Source: Rhizodiscina lignyota
Taxonomy: Eukaryota > Ascomycota > Dothideomycetes > Aulographales > Rhizodiscinaceae
NCBI GenBank assembly: GCA_010015805.1
Contig: ML978121.1
Span: forward strand, 124,001 to 188,000
DNA: 64,000 bases
Direction: 5' to 3'
Shown: positions 30,809-40,876 of the stretch, piece after piece
How the letters are laid out: each line of letters opens with the position of its first letter
Numbering within the stretch: the stretch's first letter is position 1
Translations under genes and position numbers: made by a program
Notes under the pieces: model-generated
What the model saw: only the letters and a program-made list of their open reading frames with translations
The model's database searches: none
What the model was told of the DNA's origin: nothing

Positions 30809-32267
30809 TTGTGACGAAGGAGATGTACGCAATGAGCATGGAAGAGTGTGAGGAAAAGCGAATATAGAGAAGTGTACAATGAAGCAAGAATGACACTTAG
30901 CTCGTGTGTCGTCTTTGCTTCGGGTAGCTGCGATGAAGTTGTTCTCGAAGCGACTTGTCCATTACGCTATTACGTATCGCACTTGCTCTTAACAGCACCC
31001 ATCAATTAACCTGTGCTGCAGCAGATTAGTCCTTAAGGTTAGTTTAATAGTGCTTCAGAGAGCATTCATCCCGCTAAGCCTCACCAGAACCAGAACGTGG
31101 ACCTTAATAAGGATAAATCTCTCAAGAACTCTCGAGGACGTCAAGGAAGAAGTCTAGAGTCCCAAAGAGGAATGTGTTTCTGGAGAGGCTGCAATCCCAA
31201 CGGTAAGGCGTATCATGCAGGTCGATCAGGCCGCCAGTACGGTCGACGCCACCTGAAGAGTTGCCAGGAAACAGTCGGACTGGCCGTTGCTTCGGAGAGT
31301 TGATGTCCTAGCAAGCGTCCTAGTTGCTCTGGTGTTACATTTAGAGCTGGTAGTCGGAAATAACGAAGGACGTGCAGGATTGGAATTGCACCGAGCACAA
31401 TAGCCGCCGCCTCATGGAACAAGGCGCAGAGACAGAGAGAGGGTTGTGGCGGCGGTAGGCTCTCCAAGGCTTCACCTCGCAATCGTTCCTCGTGAGACGT
31501 AGTTATGTTCCGAGCAATTGGCCTCCTCGTCAGTTCGTCACAGTGCGAGAGTCGAGGGTTTTCTATTTCGAGGGAGCGTGGGCGGCCAAAGCGGGCAGAT
31601 CTCCAAAGCTTGCGCCACCGCCATGAAACATCACCACCGAGTCGGAAGAACCGGGCATAAGCCAGCATCCGCATCACTCTCTCCTCTAATTTCAATTGCT
31701 CCATGATGGAATCCCAACTAACCGCATTTCTACATTCGGTACAGCAACCGCTTGCCATGAGGCGTCGAAACAACCCAGATCGAGTTGGCCTCGTTCGATC
31801 GGCGTGTAAGTTTCGAGAAACGCTCTGCCAAGTGCCAGATGCAAAGGATCTGCATGGCTGGAGGACAGTGCCCCGTTCGGGTCGAAAGCAAGGCCATGAG
31901 GCATCACAGCCTCGCTCAGGATCGTCTCCTTTGTGTTCCTGGCTTGGAGTCTACCACGTCTAGAGGGAAGGGAACAAGCTGCGAGCATGTGGGCCGCCGA
32001 CCTTCGCTGACGCCTCATATACGGCCGCCGAGTACTTTATGTGGAGTGATCCGCAAACTGGGTCCGATTCGGTCATTGACGATTTCTTTGCATGGACTTC
32101 ATTTATTCCACTTTCTTGTTGTACATACGACATTCCTTCCTTTCCCAGTTCATTCGCTCTTCCCACGGTAACGGCTCTTTAACTCGCAGCCTCAGCGCTC
32201 CGAGGGACCTTCTCCGCATATCGTGAATTTCAGCTCTTAATGCGAGGATAAAGGAAATACCATCAAC
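30809..32267. other. Intergenic, no firmly supported gene
   Basis: Two overlapping minus-strand ORFs at 31213-31773 and 31692-32018 have no recognised domain. They could be joined only by speculative splicing. The last stretch is the promoter and leader of the glutaminase gene. Confidence 0.4.
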
Positions 32268-34583
32268 ATGTTGTCTCTCACGTTCCTTTCAATATTAGCG
32301 AATATAGCAGGCAGCACTTTCGCAGCATCGACATTCTCCCCAGCTCGACCTCCCGCATTACCATTGGCAGTAAAATCGCCTTATCTCAATACTTGGTTGT
32401 ACGCTGGTAGTGACGACTCTGGAAATGGAGGCTATCTGGCTGGCAAGTGGCCGCAACATTGGGGGTAAGCATTCGAGCTTTCTGGACTCTACAATGCGCA
32501 GACGTAGCTGACATCTCATAGGAGCGGTGTGACAGGATGGACCGGGATGATTCGTGTGGACGGTGATACCTACGTCTGGATGGGTGATCCTCAAGTGGGC
32601 GCGACGACAGTCAATCAAACTTCATACACCTACACTTCGACAAAGAGCATCTTCGAAATGGACGTGGCTGGTAAAGTCCAGATGAACATCACTTTCACAT
32701 CGCCGGTCTATCCGAATGATATGAAGAGGCAATCCCTGACTTTTTCATACCTCAATGTCGACGTTGAATCAACCGATGGCTCATCACATGATGTGCAGCT
32801 GTACACGGACATATCTGCTGGTAAGCTTCTACTGACAATTGAAAGGACGCCAGAATTGGCTGACATGGGGCGCAGAATGGGTGTCTGGGGAAAACACTGT
32901 AAATGCACAATGGGATTATGCTACTTCCGGCGGCTTGTCATACCACAAGGTCTGGCGACAAACGCAGCTCCTGTTCAGCGAAAACATGGTCAATAATCAA
33001 GGTCTTATGGCTGATTGGGGTTACTGGTACTATGCGACGAACACCAGCGATAGCCTCAGTTATCTACAGGATTCTGATGCAACTCGAAATGCATTCAAGA
33101 ACGATGGAAAGCTCGGCAATAAGCAGAACAAAACGTTCCGCCCCATCAACGACGATTGGCCCGTCTTCGGTTACGCTGTTGATCTGGGCTCGGTGAAGGG
33201 TACCGCGCCGAGCCAGCTCTTTACACTCGGCTACACGCAAGAAAAGGCTGTGCAGTACAACACTACAGATGGCTACCTGGAGCTCGACTCTCTGTGGACG
33301 TCATATTTCGATGACGAGGTTTCTGCGGTAGGCCTTCAAGAATATACTCGTTCCTAGCTCAAACTGATTATTATGACAGCTCTCGTTCTTCCACAATGAC
33401 TATGCTACCGCAACGAGTATGTCCAACGATCTGGACAGCAAGATCTCATCCGACTCGAAAGCCGCTGCTGGACAAAACTACCTCACCGTTACCTCACTGT
33501 CTCTTCGTCAGGCATTTGCAGCAATCACTCCTGCCATCCGCTCCTCTGGAAAGACATATTTCTTCCTGAAGGAGATTTCGTCGAACGGCAACACGAACAC
33601 GGTGGATGTGATCTTCCCCATGCATCCCATTCTCTTGTATCTGAACCCGCAGATTCTCAAGATGTTGTTAGACCCGCTTTATGAGAACCAGGAGAGCCAC
33701 GCGTATCCAAACAGCTATGCGGAGCACGATCTTGGCGCTCACTTCCCGAACGCGACCGGCCATCCTGCTGGTGACGATGAAATGATGCCTGTCGAAGAAT
33801 GTGGAAACATGCTCATCATGACCCTCGCCTATTCCCAAAGTACTGGTGACAACAGCTACCTGTCCGATCACTATGCCAAGATGAAGCAGTGGGTCGAGTA
33901 CCTCGTCGAAGACTCGTTGATCCCGGCAGACCAGCTCAGCACTGACGACTTCGCCGGACATATCGCCAACCAGACTAATCTAGCGCTCAAGGGCATTATT
34001 GGCATCGGCGCAATGGCGGAAATCGCCAATATTACGGACAACTCCGCCGATTCGAGCAACTACTCTTCAATCTCGAAAGACTATATCAGCAAGTGGCAAG
34101 ACCTTGGCATTGCAAAGAGCGCGAGCCCGCCGCACACGACTCTCCAGTATGGCAATGACTCAACCCACGGGCTTCTCTACAACATTTATGGCGACAAGCT
34201 GCTTAAGCTTAACCTCGTTCCGCAGAGCGTCTACGACATGCAGAGCAAGTTTTATCCAACTGTTGAGAACAAGTATGGTGTCCCACTCGATACCAGAAGT
34301 ACGCAAACAAAGGGTAAGTTGCTGCACTGAGAACCCCACGCTAGCTCGAGAAGGTGCTGACAGACGAACAGGCGACTGGGAAATGTTCACCGCTGCAACA
34401 TGCGACAGCTCCACGCGCGACATGTTCATCAAAGATCTTGCTACATGGATCAACGAAACTCCCACAGGGCGTCCGTTGACCGATTTGTACGATACCAACA
34501 CAGGCGGCTGGCCGACAACCCAATTCACGGCACGGCCAGTCATGGGAGGAACCTACGCGCTCCTAGCGCTCAACTCAAAGTAG
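32268..34583 (+). CDS. gtaA: Secreted glutaminase A-like protein (DUF5127-DUF4965-DUF1793)
   Basis: Five exons: 32268-32464, 32522-32820, 32876-33327, 33380-34313 and 34372-34583; introns 57, 55, 52 and 58 bp; 697 residues, the usual length of GtaA proteins. A signal peptide (L-T-F-L-S-I-L-A-N-I-A-G-S-T-F-A-A) is followed by the N-terminal region (S-P-Y-L-N-T-W-L-Y), the DUF5127 part (D-I-S-A-E-W-V-S-G-E-N), D-D-E-V-S-A-L-S-F-F-H-N-D-Y, and the C-terminal domain with S-Y-A-E-H-D-L-G-A-H-F-P-N-A and D-D-E-M-M-P-V-E-E-C-G-N-M. In Aspergillus oryzae a member is an extracellular L-glutaminase that releases glutamate and ammonia. Many N-x-S/T sites agree with secretion. Splice sites were checked against the family frame at every joint. 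The exact substrate range here is inferred. Confidence 0.9.
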
Positions 34584-35329
34584 GGACTACTTTTGCATTT
34601 GGGAGAGCTCTCAGGTTTCTGGGGTTCTGCATTTTGTACATACTGTATACATTGAACGGCGTCTGATCCATAACGGTGCATTAGGAGCGTTCGGCCACCG
34701 TCGATTTACTTACGCATGCATCGAGTGAAGAATGGGTTCCTCGGAGTTCTGGGGAGTTAATGCCTCGTATGAGCTACTTTAAGCTTTCTTGTATTATTAT
34801 TGTTCGGTGCTTCGGAGAATGCGCTGTATATATAGCTCCGCCAACACACAGAGTTTGGCATTCTGCATGGCATTGACATATTCCTTCATAAGGTTCTGAT
34901 TCTCGTACATTCAGTCAAATTCGTTTCAACATCTGCCGTCCGCTGGAAGAATAATTGAAACTTCTCCGCCTATGAAATCATGGACAGGGGAGGAAATATT
35001 TCCAGAGACGGACATAGCACGCCACACTCAGCGGCTCACGAAACAGTGGGCGCAATTGGTGGGCGCTCTTTTCATCGATGAAGAGCCAGAGAGTATACCT
35101 GAGTCGTAGGGGGCTGCAATACACAACCTCAATGGCATCAAGAGGTTGAGCCACGGCTACAATACATGGAAATCCAAGATACCAGTGTACATGTTCGCTT
35201 CATTTAGGGTAAATGAGCTTCATTGAAGTCAAGCAACTCCAAGTAAGGCTTCAAAAGGCCGGAGAAAGTGCATACTCTGCATTAAACATCATGTATATAT
35301 ATACGACGGCCATCACGATTACGTACTAT
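34584..35329. other. Intergenic with a possible micro-ORF
   Basis: Convergent space between the glutaminase and the second BBE oxidase. It contains TATATATA at 34827-34834 and a 45-codon ORF at 34972-35109, listed separately. Another TA-run at 35292-35301 lies in the 3' flank of the oxidase. Confidence 0.5.
34972..35109 (+). CDS. Possible 45-residue ORF downstream of a TATA box
   Basis: ATG at 34972 to TAG at 35107-35109. The peptide starts M-K-S-W-T-G-E-E-I-F-P-E-T-D and continues with H-T-Q-R-L-T-K-Q-W-A-Q-L, a likely amphipathic helix, and an acidic tail. A TATATATA motif stands 137 bp upstream. There is no signal peptide and no known family. It could be a remnant of a larger gene or chance; the composition looks coding. 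Confidence 0.3.
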   Translation: MKSWTGEEIFPETDIARHTQRLTKQWAQLVGALFIDEEPESIPES

Positions 35330-36934
35330 TCAAGGGAACACCTTGAACCCTCCCGGCAAAGCTGATTGAAAGAATCCGTTCAGATCATACTTCTTGCTCA
35401 CAGCCTGCAGCCTCGCCTTCTCCGCCTTCCCGTAGCTCGCAATCGGGTCCTGTGACCTGTCCGCATAGTTGAGATACTGGTACGGAATGTAAAGGCCTTT
35501 CTGGCGACACAAATCTTCCTGCTTGACGACGATATCTTCCATCCCCTTCTGCACGGTATCGTCGTCTGCTGCGTTTGCGTACGCTGCCGTGAGCACAGTG
35601 ACGACGAAGTCCGTCTCTCCGGCGGGCAGTCCGAGCGAGCTCTTTCCGGTTGAGACGGGCTGTGGCTGGATGAGCAGGACGAGTTGCAGGTTCTCAATGT
35701 GCGCCAGAGCCTCTGTACCGTCTTCCCAGATCTTGAAGAGGTCGGAGTAGAAGTCGGCGTCTCCATTTCGGAAGGAGAACACAAGGTCGATCGCGCTACA
35801 TGATATAATGAGTCGCGGTCCATGTCTTGACTCGTAATTCCAACGGCACTTACCGTGAAGCACCAGGAGGCAATGATCCACTCGCTTCGGTCACAAGAGA
35901 TGTCACATTCGTCAGGCGCAGAGTGTTTGCGATGGACGGAATAGCTGTAAAAGGCCTGTAGATCGGAGGATTCACGACCGGCTTGATGTAATAAAGGTCA
36001 CCGCCGACTGCATATACTTGCCCGGGGTTCTGGAAGACGAGCGCCATACCCATATCCGCCGAATCGTCGAAATTCTTGGGGTCCATGAAGCTGCTGAAAG
36101 CTTTGGCGTTCGCCGCTAGGATCTCGGGCGTATAGTTGAACGCAAGGCCGCCACCCCACATACCTTCAATCTCCCAAGTGGGAGCTTCAATTCTCGTTAC
36201 GATTCCATAGTTGTTTGAGCCGCCTTTGAGTGCAAGCCATAGATCTGGATAAGAGCGTTCGTTGACCTCAAGGATCTGTCCGGTGGCGTCGACAAGCTGA
36301 TAATTGTAGATATTCTCACAAGCCCAGCCCTGTCGCCTGGAGAGGTAGGAGATTCCACCTGCACTCGTCAGTCTCTTGAGACGGAAATTCACAGCAGATT
36401 CAAGATACCTCCAGTCGAGAACCCTCCCACTCCAATTCCCGGGACCCTTCCTCCCATGACAGTGAGATTGTACTTGTCGAGCACCGGGTAAATCTCACTC
36501 CAGATCCCGCCACTTCCAAGTGAGACTATCTTCCTGTCCTCGCTGAGCTGTAAGGAGTTCATCGAGCCCATATCGACGGTGATGCCACCTTGGATGTTCG
36601 CTGCCCCTGTCCAGATCATGTGTCCGCCGCTCCTGAGTGCGAATTGCGGACCACGATACGAGCCGTAGCCATGACCAGGATTTATCAACTTGATGAATCG
36701 GGAGACATCTTCAGCACAGGTGGGAGAGAAAACGCATCCGGGATGCAATTGGCGCTCCTGGCCAGAGTAATAGGAAGAGATGGAGTCGTTGTAAGTCGAA
36801 CTACCAGGATACGAGACATGGCCAACTTTTGACGCCAGGAGCTTGCAATATGAAGCTATATCTACAACGCTAGTGGCCGAAGTGGCTAAAACGAACGACG
36901 CGATGAGAAAGGGAACAGAGTGTGAACTCAACAT
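35330..36934 (-). CDS. Second secreted BBE-family FAD-linked oxidase
   Basis: Three exons on the minus strand, 36409-36934, 35854-36358 and 35330-35795; introns 50 and 58 bp; 498 residues. A signal peptide (P-F-L-I-A-S-F-V-L-A-T-S-A) precedes the PCMH-type FAD domain with L-R-S-G-G-H-M, where His105 is the expected FAD attachment, and G-G-R-V-P-G-I-G-V-G-G-F-S-T-G-G-G. The BBE C-terminal motif appears as Y-Q-Y-L-N-Y-A-D-R-S-Q-D-P-I. It is only distantly similar to the oxidase at 11.2 kb, so the two are not a recent duplication. Likely an extracellular oxidase of an alcohol, sugar or secondary metabolite. It is convergent with the glutaminase gene. Confidence 0.88.
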
Positions 36935-38219
36935 GGTGAATCTGAAAAGTCACCTCGTCACCACCGAGGAGCAGGAGGCTACAAAAGTTAAAGAAAGGAT
37001 CCTGCCGCATCTTGAAGTACGTACGAGGCCCGCATGACTCGTCCAATGGCCAGGAACACGGGATTGACGTTGGCCAGCTCGCCAAAACTAAGCAGTTAGA
37101 TTGCGGAGCAGCCATGGGGTTGTTGGTGAGTCCCCAGTTAATCGCAGAGGTTCCCCATAATTGGGATGTAACCTGAGGCTCCTCTGGGTGCTTCCACCAA
37201 TGATATCGTGCGGGGATTGAGCCTCCAAGTACGCGAGCTACCTTAAGGTCGTATAGGGCCGTTTATGGTTCCTGGCGCTGGCAATAGTGAAATAGAAGAG
37301 GGTGCTTTGCAGTTTTCCATGTCAAAAGTAGAGCCAGTGATCGCTGCTGTTGGGATCGTCTCCGGCTTCACCACATCGAGTCGTATCTTGCGTTGAGGGA
37401 CCTCGGTTCGAGCGTGACGAAAAAGCTAGCCATAGCTTTCAAGACACTGAACAGCTCAGGAGTGTAGCTTTTGTTACCAATTAAACATGCAACGTTTCAA
37501 CGGTGTGCAATTGCAATATACGCTGCAAAGAACCTAAAACCAAACTTTCGCTCTTAGCTGGAAGAGACCTTTGGTACTTGCTGGACAAAATTTTCTATGC
37601 CTTGTCTTCCTGCATGACTAGTGCATCGAGCGCCCGCAAATAATCAAATCGAATCTCGACCATTAGGCAGAAGCTGTGGACTGGGTGACTGTGTTGAGTC
37701 GAGGCGAAGCTTCGTCCACGTGTACAAGTTGCAAGTTGAGCTCCTGCAAAAAATCGAATCGAAGCTCGAACTCGAAACCAAAGCCGGAAGTTGAATAGTT
37801 ACTAAAAGGACATAGCCAAGCTCGGCGCGTAATACGAGCTCGCTAGAGGTGAGGTATTGAAGCGTACGATGAAGATGAGGCATCGATTCGTATCAGGTTG
37901 CGTGGAAGGGAAATATTGTTGATCATCAGCCACAGTCAAAGCCTCAGGCAACCTGTTCACGTGCTTTGATATTGAGATGTGTGGCTGTGCACAGAAAATT
38001 CTCGTCATCGATTGGTGAGTCACTCCTGTCCACGAGCGAACATCGGACGGATGACTCTCACAACAGGATGGTGTGACTTGTCGTTCCAGTCACGAAAGAA
38101 AACCGTAAGTATAAGTAGCCTATCAGTCCTATTCCGTCCTTCTATTCTCTCTTATTTCTACATGGGCGAAGAGAAAGCATTCTTCTACCCTTCCCTCGTC
38201 TTTCTCCTTCGGCGTTACA
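36935..38219. other. Intergenic, no supported gene
   Basis: Short ORFs only. A pair of related GAATCTCGA/GAATCGAAGCTCGA strings appears near 37650-37770, too short to call a repeat family. The last 150 bp form a pyrimidine-rich leader before the ORF at 38220. Confidence 0.5.
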
Positions 38220-38585
38220 ATGGGCTCTCGACATAACAGAAGACGTACTCGCAGTCGGCCTCGGAGCCGCATCGGCTCGTTTCCATCTTCTTACACTTTC
38301 AACGATTTATCATCATTCTCTACTTCTTCCACACCTGACTTTCGGACCAGAGGGTGGGAGCCACAATACAATCAGTGCCAACCCCGGTCCTCGCTGCTGG
38401 GACGCGACAGAATCCCTCATTCGCTAGACAGCATGAACGTCTCCGAAGGCGGCAGTGATAAGTCCAGCTCTCACTGCCTTCGCATGTTCGGTGGCGAGGC
38501 GAACGATGAGGCTGGCCTCTGTGCGCCTATGCTCCAGGTCGTTTTGGATCTTTTTGACGGGCGCATTGATTACGAAGACGACTGA
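38220..38585 (+). CDS. Small Arg/Ser-rich hypothetical protein
   Basis: A 121-residue ORF with a good start context (TACAATGGG) and a pyrimidine-rich upstream region. The N-terminus is basic and Arg/Ser-rich (R-H-N-R-R-R-T-R-S-R-P-R-S-R); the C-terminus is ordered: C-L-R-M-F-G-G-E-A-N-D-E, then C-A-P-M-L-Q-V-V-L-D-L-F-D-G and an acidic D-Y-E-D-D end. A similar C-terminal pattern is something I associate with small hypothetical proteins of Dothideomycetes, without certainty. No signal peptide. The basic N-terminus may direct it to the nucleus or RNA. Function unknown. Confidence 0.55.
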   Translation: MGSRHNRRRTRSRPRSRIGSFPSSYTFNDLSSFSTSSTPDFRTRGWEPQYNQCQPRSSLLGRDRIPHSLDSMNVSEGGSDKSSSHCLRMFGGEANDEAGLCAPMLQVVLDLFDGRIDYEDD

Positions 38586-40876
38586 AAGTGGCATCGGCGT
38601 CAAGGACCAAGCATTATTATTATCATTCTCTCCTCATTTCGCCTTCCATACACTCCTAGCACGGCGGCAATACGTTGCGCATTCATCAACTAAGACAGAG
38701 TCGATCTGACTTCCTGGATGGCCCACCAAATAGCCAACCGGCCCAAAGGCGTAGACCATCTGAAAGCCGGACTCGTAGCAGTGAAGGCTACCACTGCTGT
38801 GATCCGGCGTGATCCTGCAAACGTGGTATGCTGGATCGGTCCATAGTGCTCGGTCTTGGGACTTTGGCGTACCCCACATGCGCGGAGGAAATTGGAAAAT
38901 AAAACATCGGTGGGGCAATCCAGACAGCTTGATGCACGCGCGGTCGAAAGATTGCGCTTGAGCGTCGCCGCCTGGAGGCTCGGGCTTGATTATAAGCAGG
39001 CACGGGAGGAGTCGAAGGACGGCATGTGGGGTGGTTGGATTTGGAGTCATCGTTCGCGATGGATGGGGATGGAGATGCAGCGGGATGAGGGTTACCAGTT
39101 TCATAGGGAGCTTTCCGGTTGCTTCTGCTCCAGATTCAGATTCGATCGAATAAGCGCATGTTTATTCAGATACCCAACAGCGCAGGTTTAAATTTAAATG
39201 GAAATTGTTGTAGATCTGCTGTCTCGAATGGAAAACTCACGTGAATCGGGTACCTCGTTTGCAACATCATGCATCCAACATCATAGTGACTCACGACGAT
39301 GCGGGCATGAGTCTGTCTCATACCTAAAAGGCGGAGACGCACTCCTCTGTTTACGTGCACACAGTTCGCTCTTTCTCAATGACATGGGAAGACCTGTCAT
39401 CGTCTTGTTCGTCAAGACTTCAGGCCAGTCCTTGATCAATTGCACATGATTGACCACAAAATGAGGTAGCCAATAGCTGTCAAAAAGACTAAACGGAGCA
39501 TGCCGTAGCGAGTGCGAGCTCGGTAGAAGACGGTAACCCGCATAGCTTGGTGAATATCAGCGGATCTTACGAGCCCGGCCAGAGAAGGTAAACCGTGCAT
39601 ACTGTTGGATTTGGTACATCGTGTGAGCTCGGTAGGAGAAGCTCAGCCGCGAAACTCGGGGGGTTTCAGCGTATAGTGTAAGTTCAGTGGAGGGCGGGAG
39701 CTCGCAGAACTTGATGGCCTTTGGAGTATAGTACGAACTTGGTGGAAGAAAGTAAATCGTAGCACTTGACGAACTCTTGCACGTCTTGCAACCTGCTTCG
39801 AAGGATCACCCTCGACTAGGGCATCGACCCACTGGATACAACACGGCTGGCCCCAAAGAATGGCTTTCGACCAAGCCATAGCGACCTCCTTTGAGTTTGG
39901 CCGTATCTAAGCATAGAGAGCATACTCCAGGTTAGGACACAACACAACTACTGAGACGAAGGATGAAAGCTGAACACATTACTCGCGAGCCGAGTAGACG
40001 AACGAACGTACAATGATGGATGAGAGGTGGATTTACACATTACGGTGCGTCAAAGCGCAGATCGTGAAGTCTTCAGGCGGATCGACATTGCTAAAGATAA
40101 TGATTTAAAACTTTCGCCTCTCCCTCCGTCTTTACCTCTGCATGTGAGGACGCAGAGGCATCCAGTGGCGCACATATACTGCTGCTAAAAATAGTATATC
40201 CGCAGAGTCGCTGGCCGCGTAGCTCATGCGCGTAGCCGGCTAAGATGGAGATGGGCTGTCGGTGAAGGCGACTTGCACGAGTTAAGGCATGAAGAGTGCG
40301 TGATTACTGGAAGCAGCAGGAAATTGGCATATTGCTGGGGAGAAGGCGTCTGAACAGGAAGGTCATGGTGAACGGGGCGAATGCAAATGAATCCATTGTC
40401 ATGCACTGCCACCACCATCTGCGAGGATGCGCTCGTATGCACTGGTACGGAGCGCGTTCTAGTCAGCAGCAGAGAGGGTCGAGAGCCGAGCGCCGCAAGC
40501 TGCTTATCCTCACACGTGCGGCTGATAGGGCCCGACGCGCTGGGGACGGTGAAAAGAACAGATGTCGCGCTGCTGCTCTTCAGCTGCTGGGAGATCCGCG
40601 TGGAGCATGCCCTGCTCCATCTCATTAGGGCCTTGAACCACGCTCGCCGCACCACAAGTCTCTCCGCAAACGCGTCTCGTCCATGTCACGCCTCCAGGAC
40701 TCTGTCGTCGCTCTCGTTGAAGAAGCTTAATCCCCCCCTATTCCGCAGCATACGCGCGCCCGTCGACTCCGCCTGACAGAGTAAGAGTCCCCGTTCGCTG
40801 ATCTCTCGACCGTCAGCCCCACCCCCGACTCTCAGTTGGGCGGCGTAGAGGGAACACGCTCTCTTCCACTCCTGCC
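38586..40876. other. Long intergenic region with a minisatellite
   Basis: About 2.3 kb without a supported gene. It includes the 54-55 bp tandem repeat at 39513-39782. Several minus-strand ORFs of 60-156 codons overlap plus-strand ones and look like chance. The last 250 bp are the leader of the Q-rich gene. Confidence 0.5.
39513..39782. repeat. Degenerate 54-55 bp minisatellite, about five units
   Basis: Units start near 39513, 39568, 39622, 39677 and 39732. Each begins with a version of TGYGAGCTCGGTRGAAGA, and most continue with GGTAAACCG and a TTTCAGCGTATAG-like end. Units differ at many positions, so the array is old. The period is not a multiple of three and no ORF crosses it. Confidence 0.75.

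Noticed and set aside
31213-32018. Two overlapping minus-strand ORFs (186 and 108 codons)
   Set aside because: No recognisable domain; the only way to join them is a weak 37-bp intron; plus-strand ORFs of similar length overlap.
32821-32845. 25-bp intron in the glutaminase gene keeping frame
   Set aside because: Too short for spliceosomal splicing; the 55-bp choice ending at 32875 restores the family sequence D-I-S-A-E-W-V-S-G and has a good branch site.
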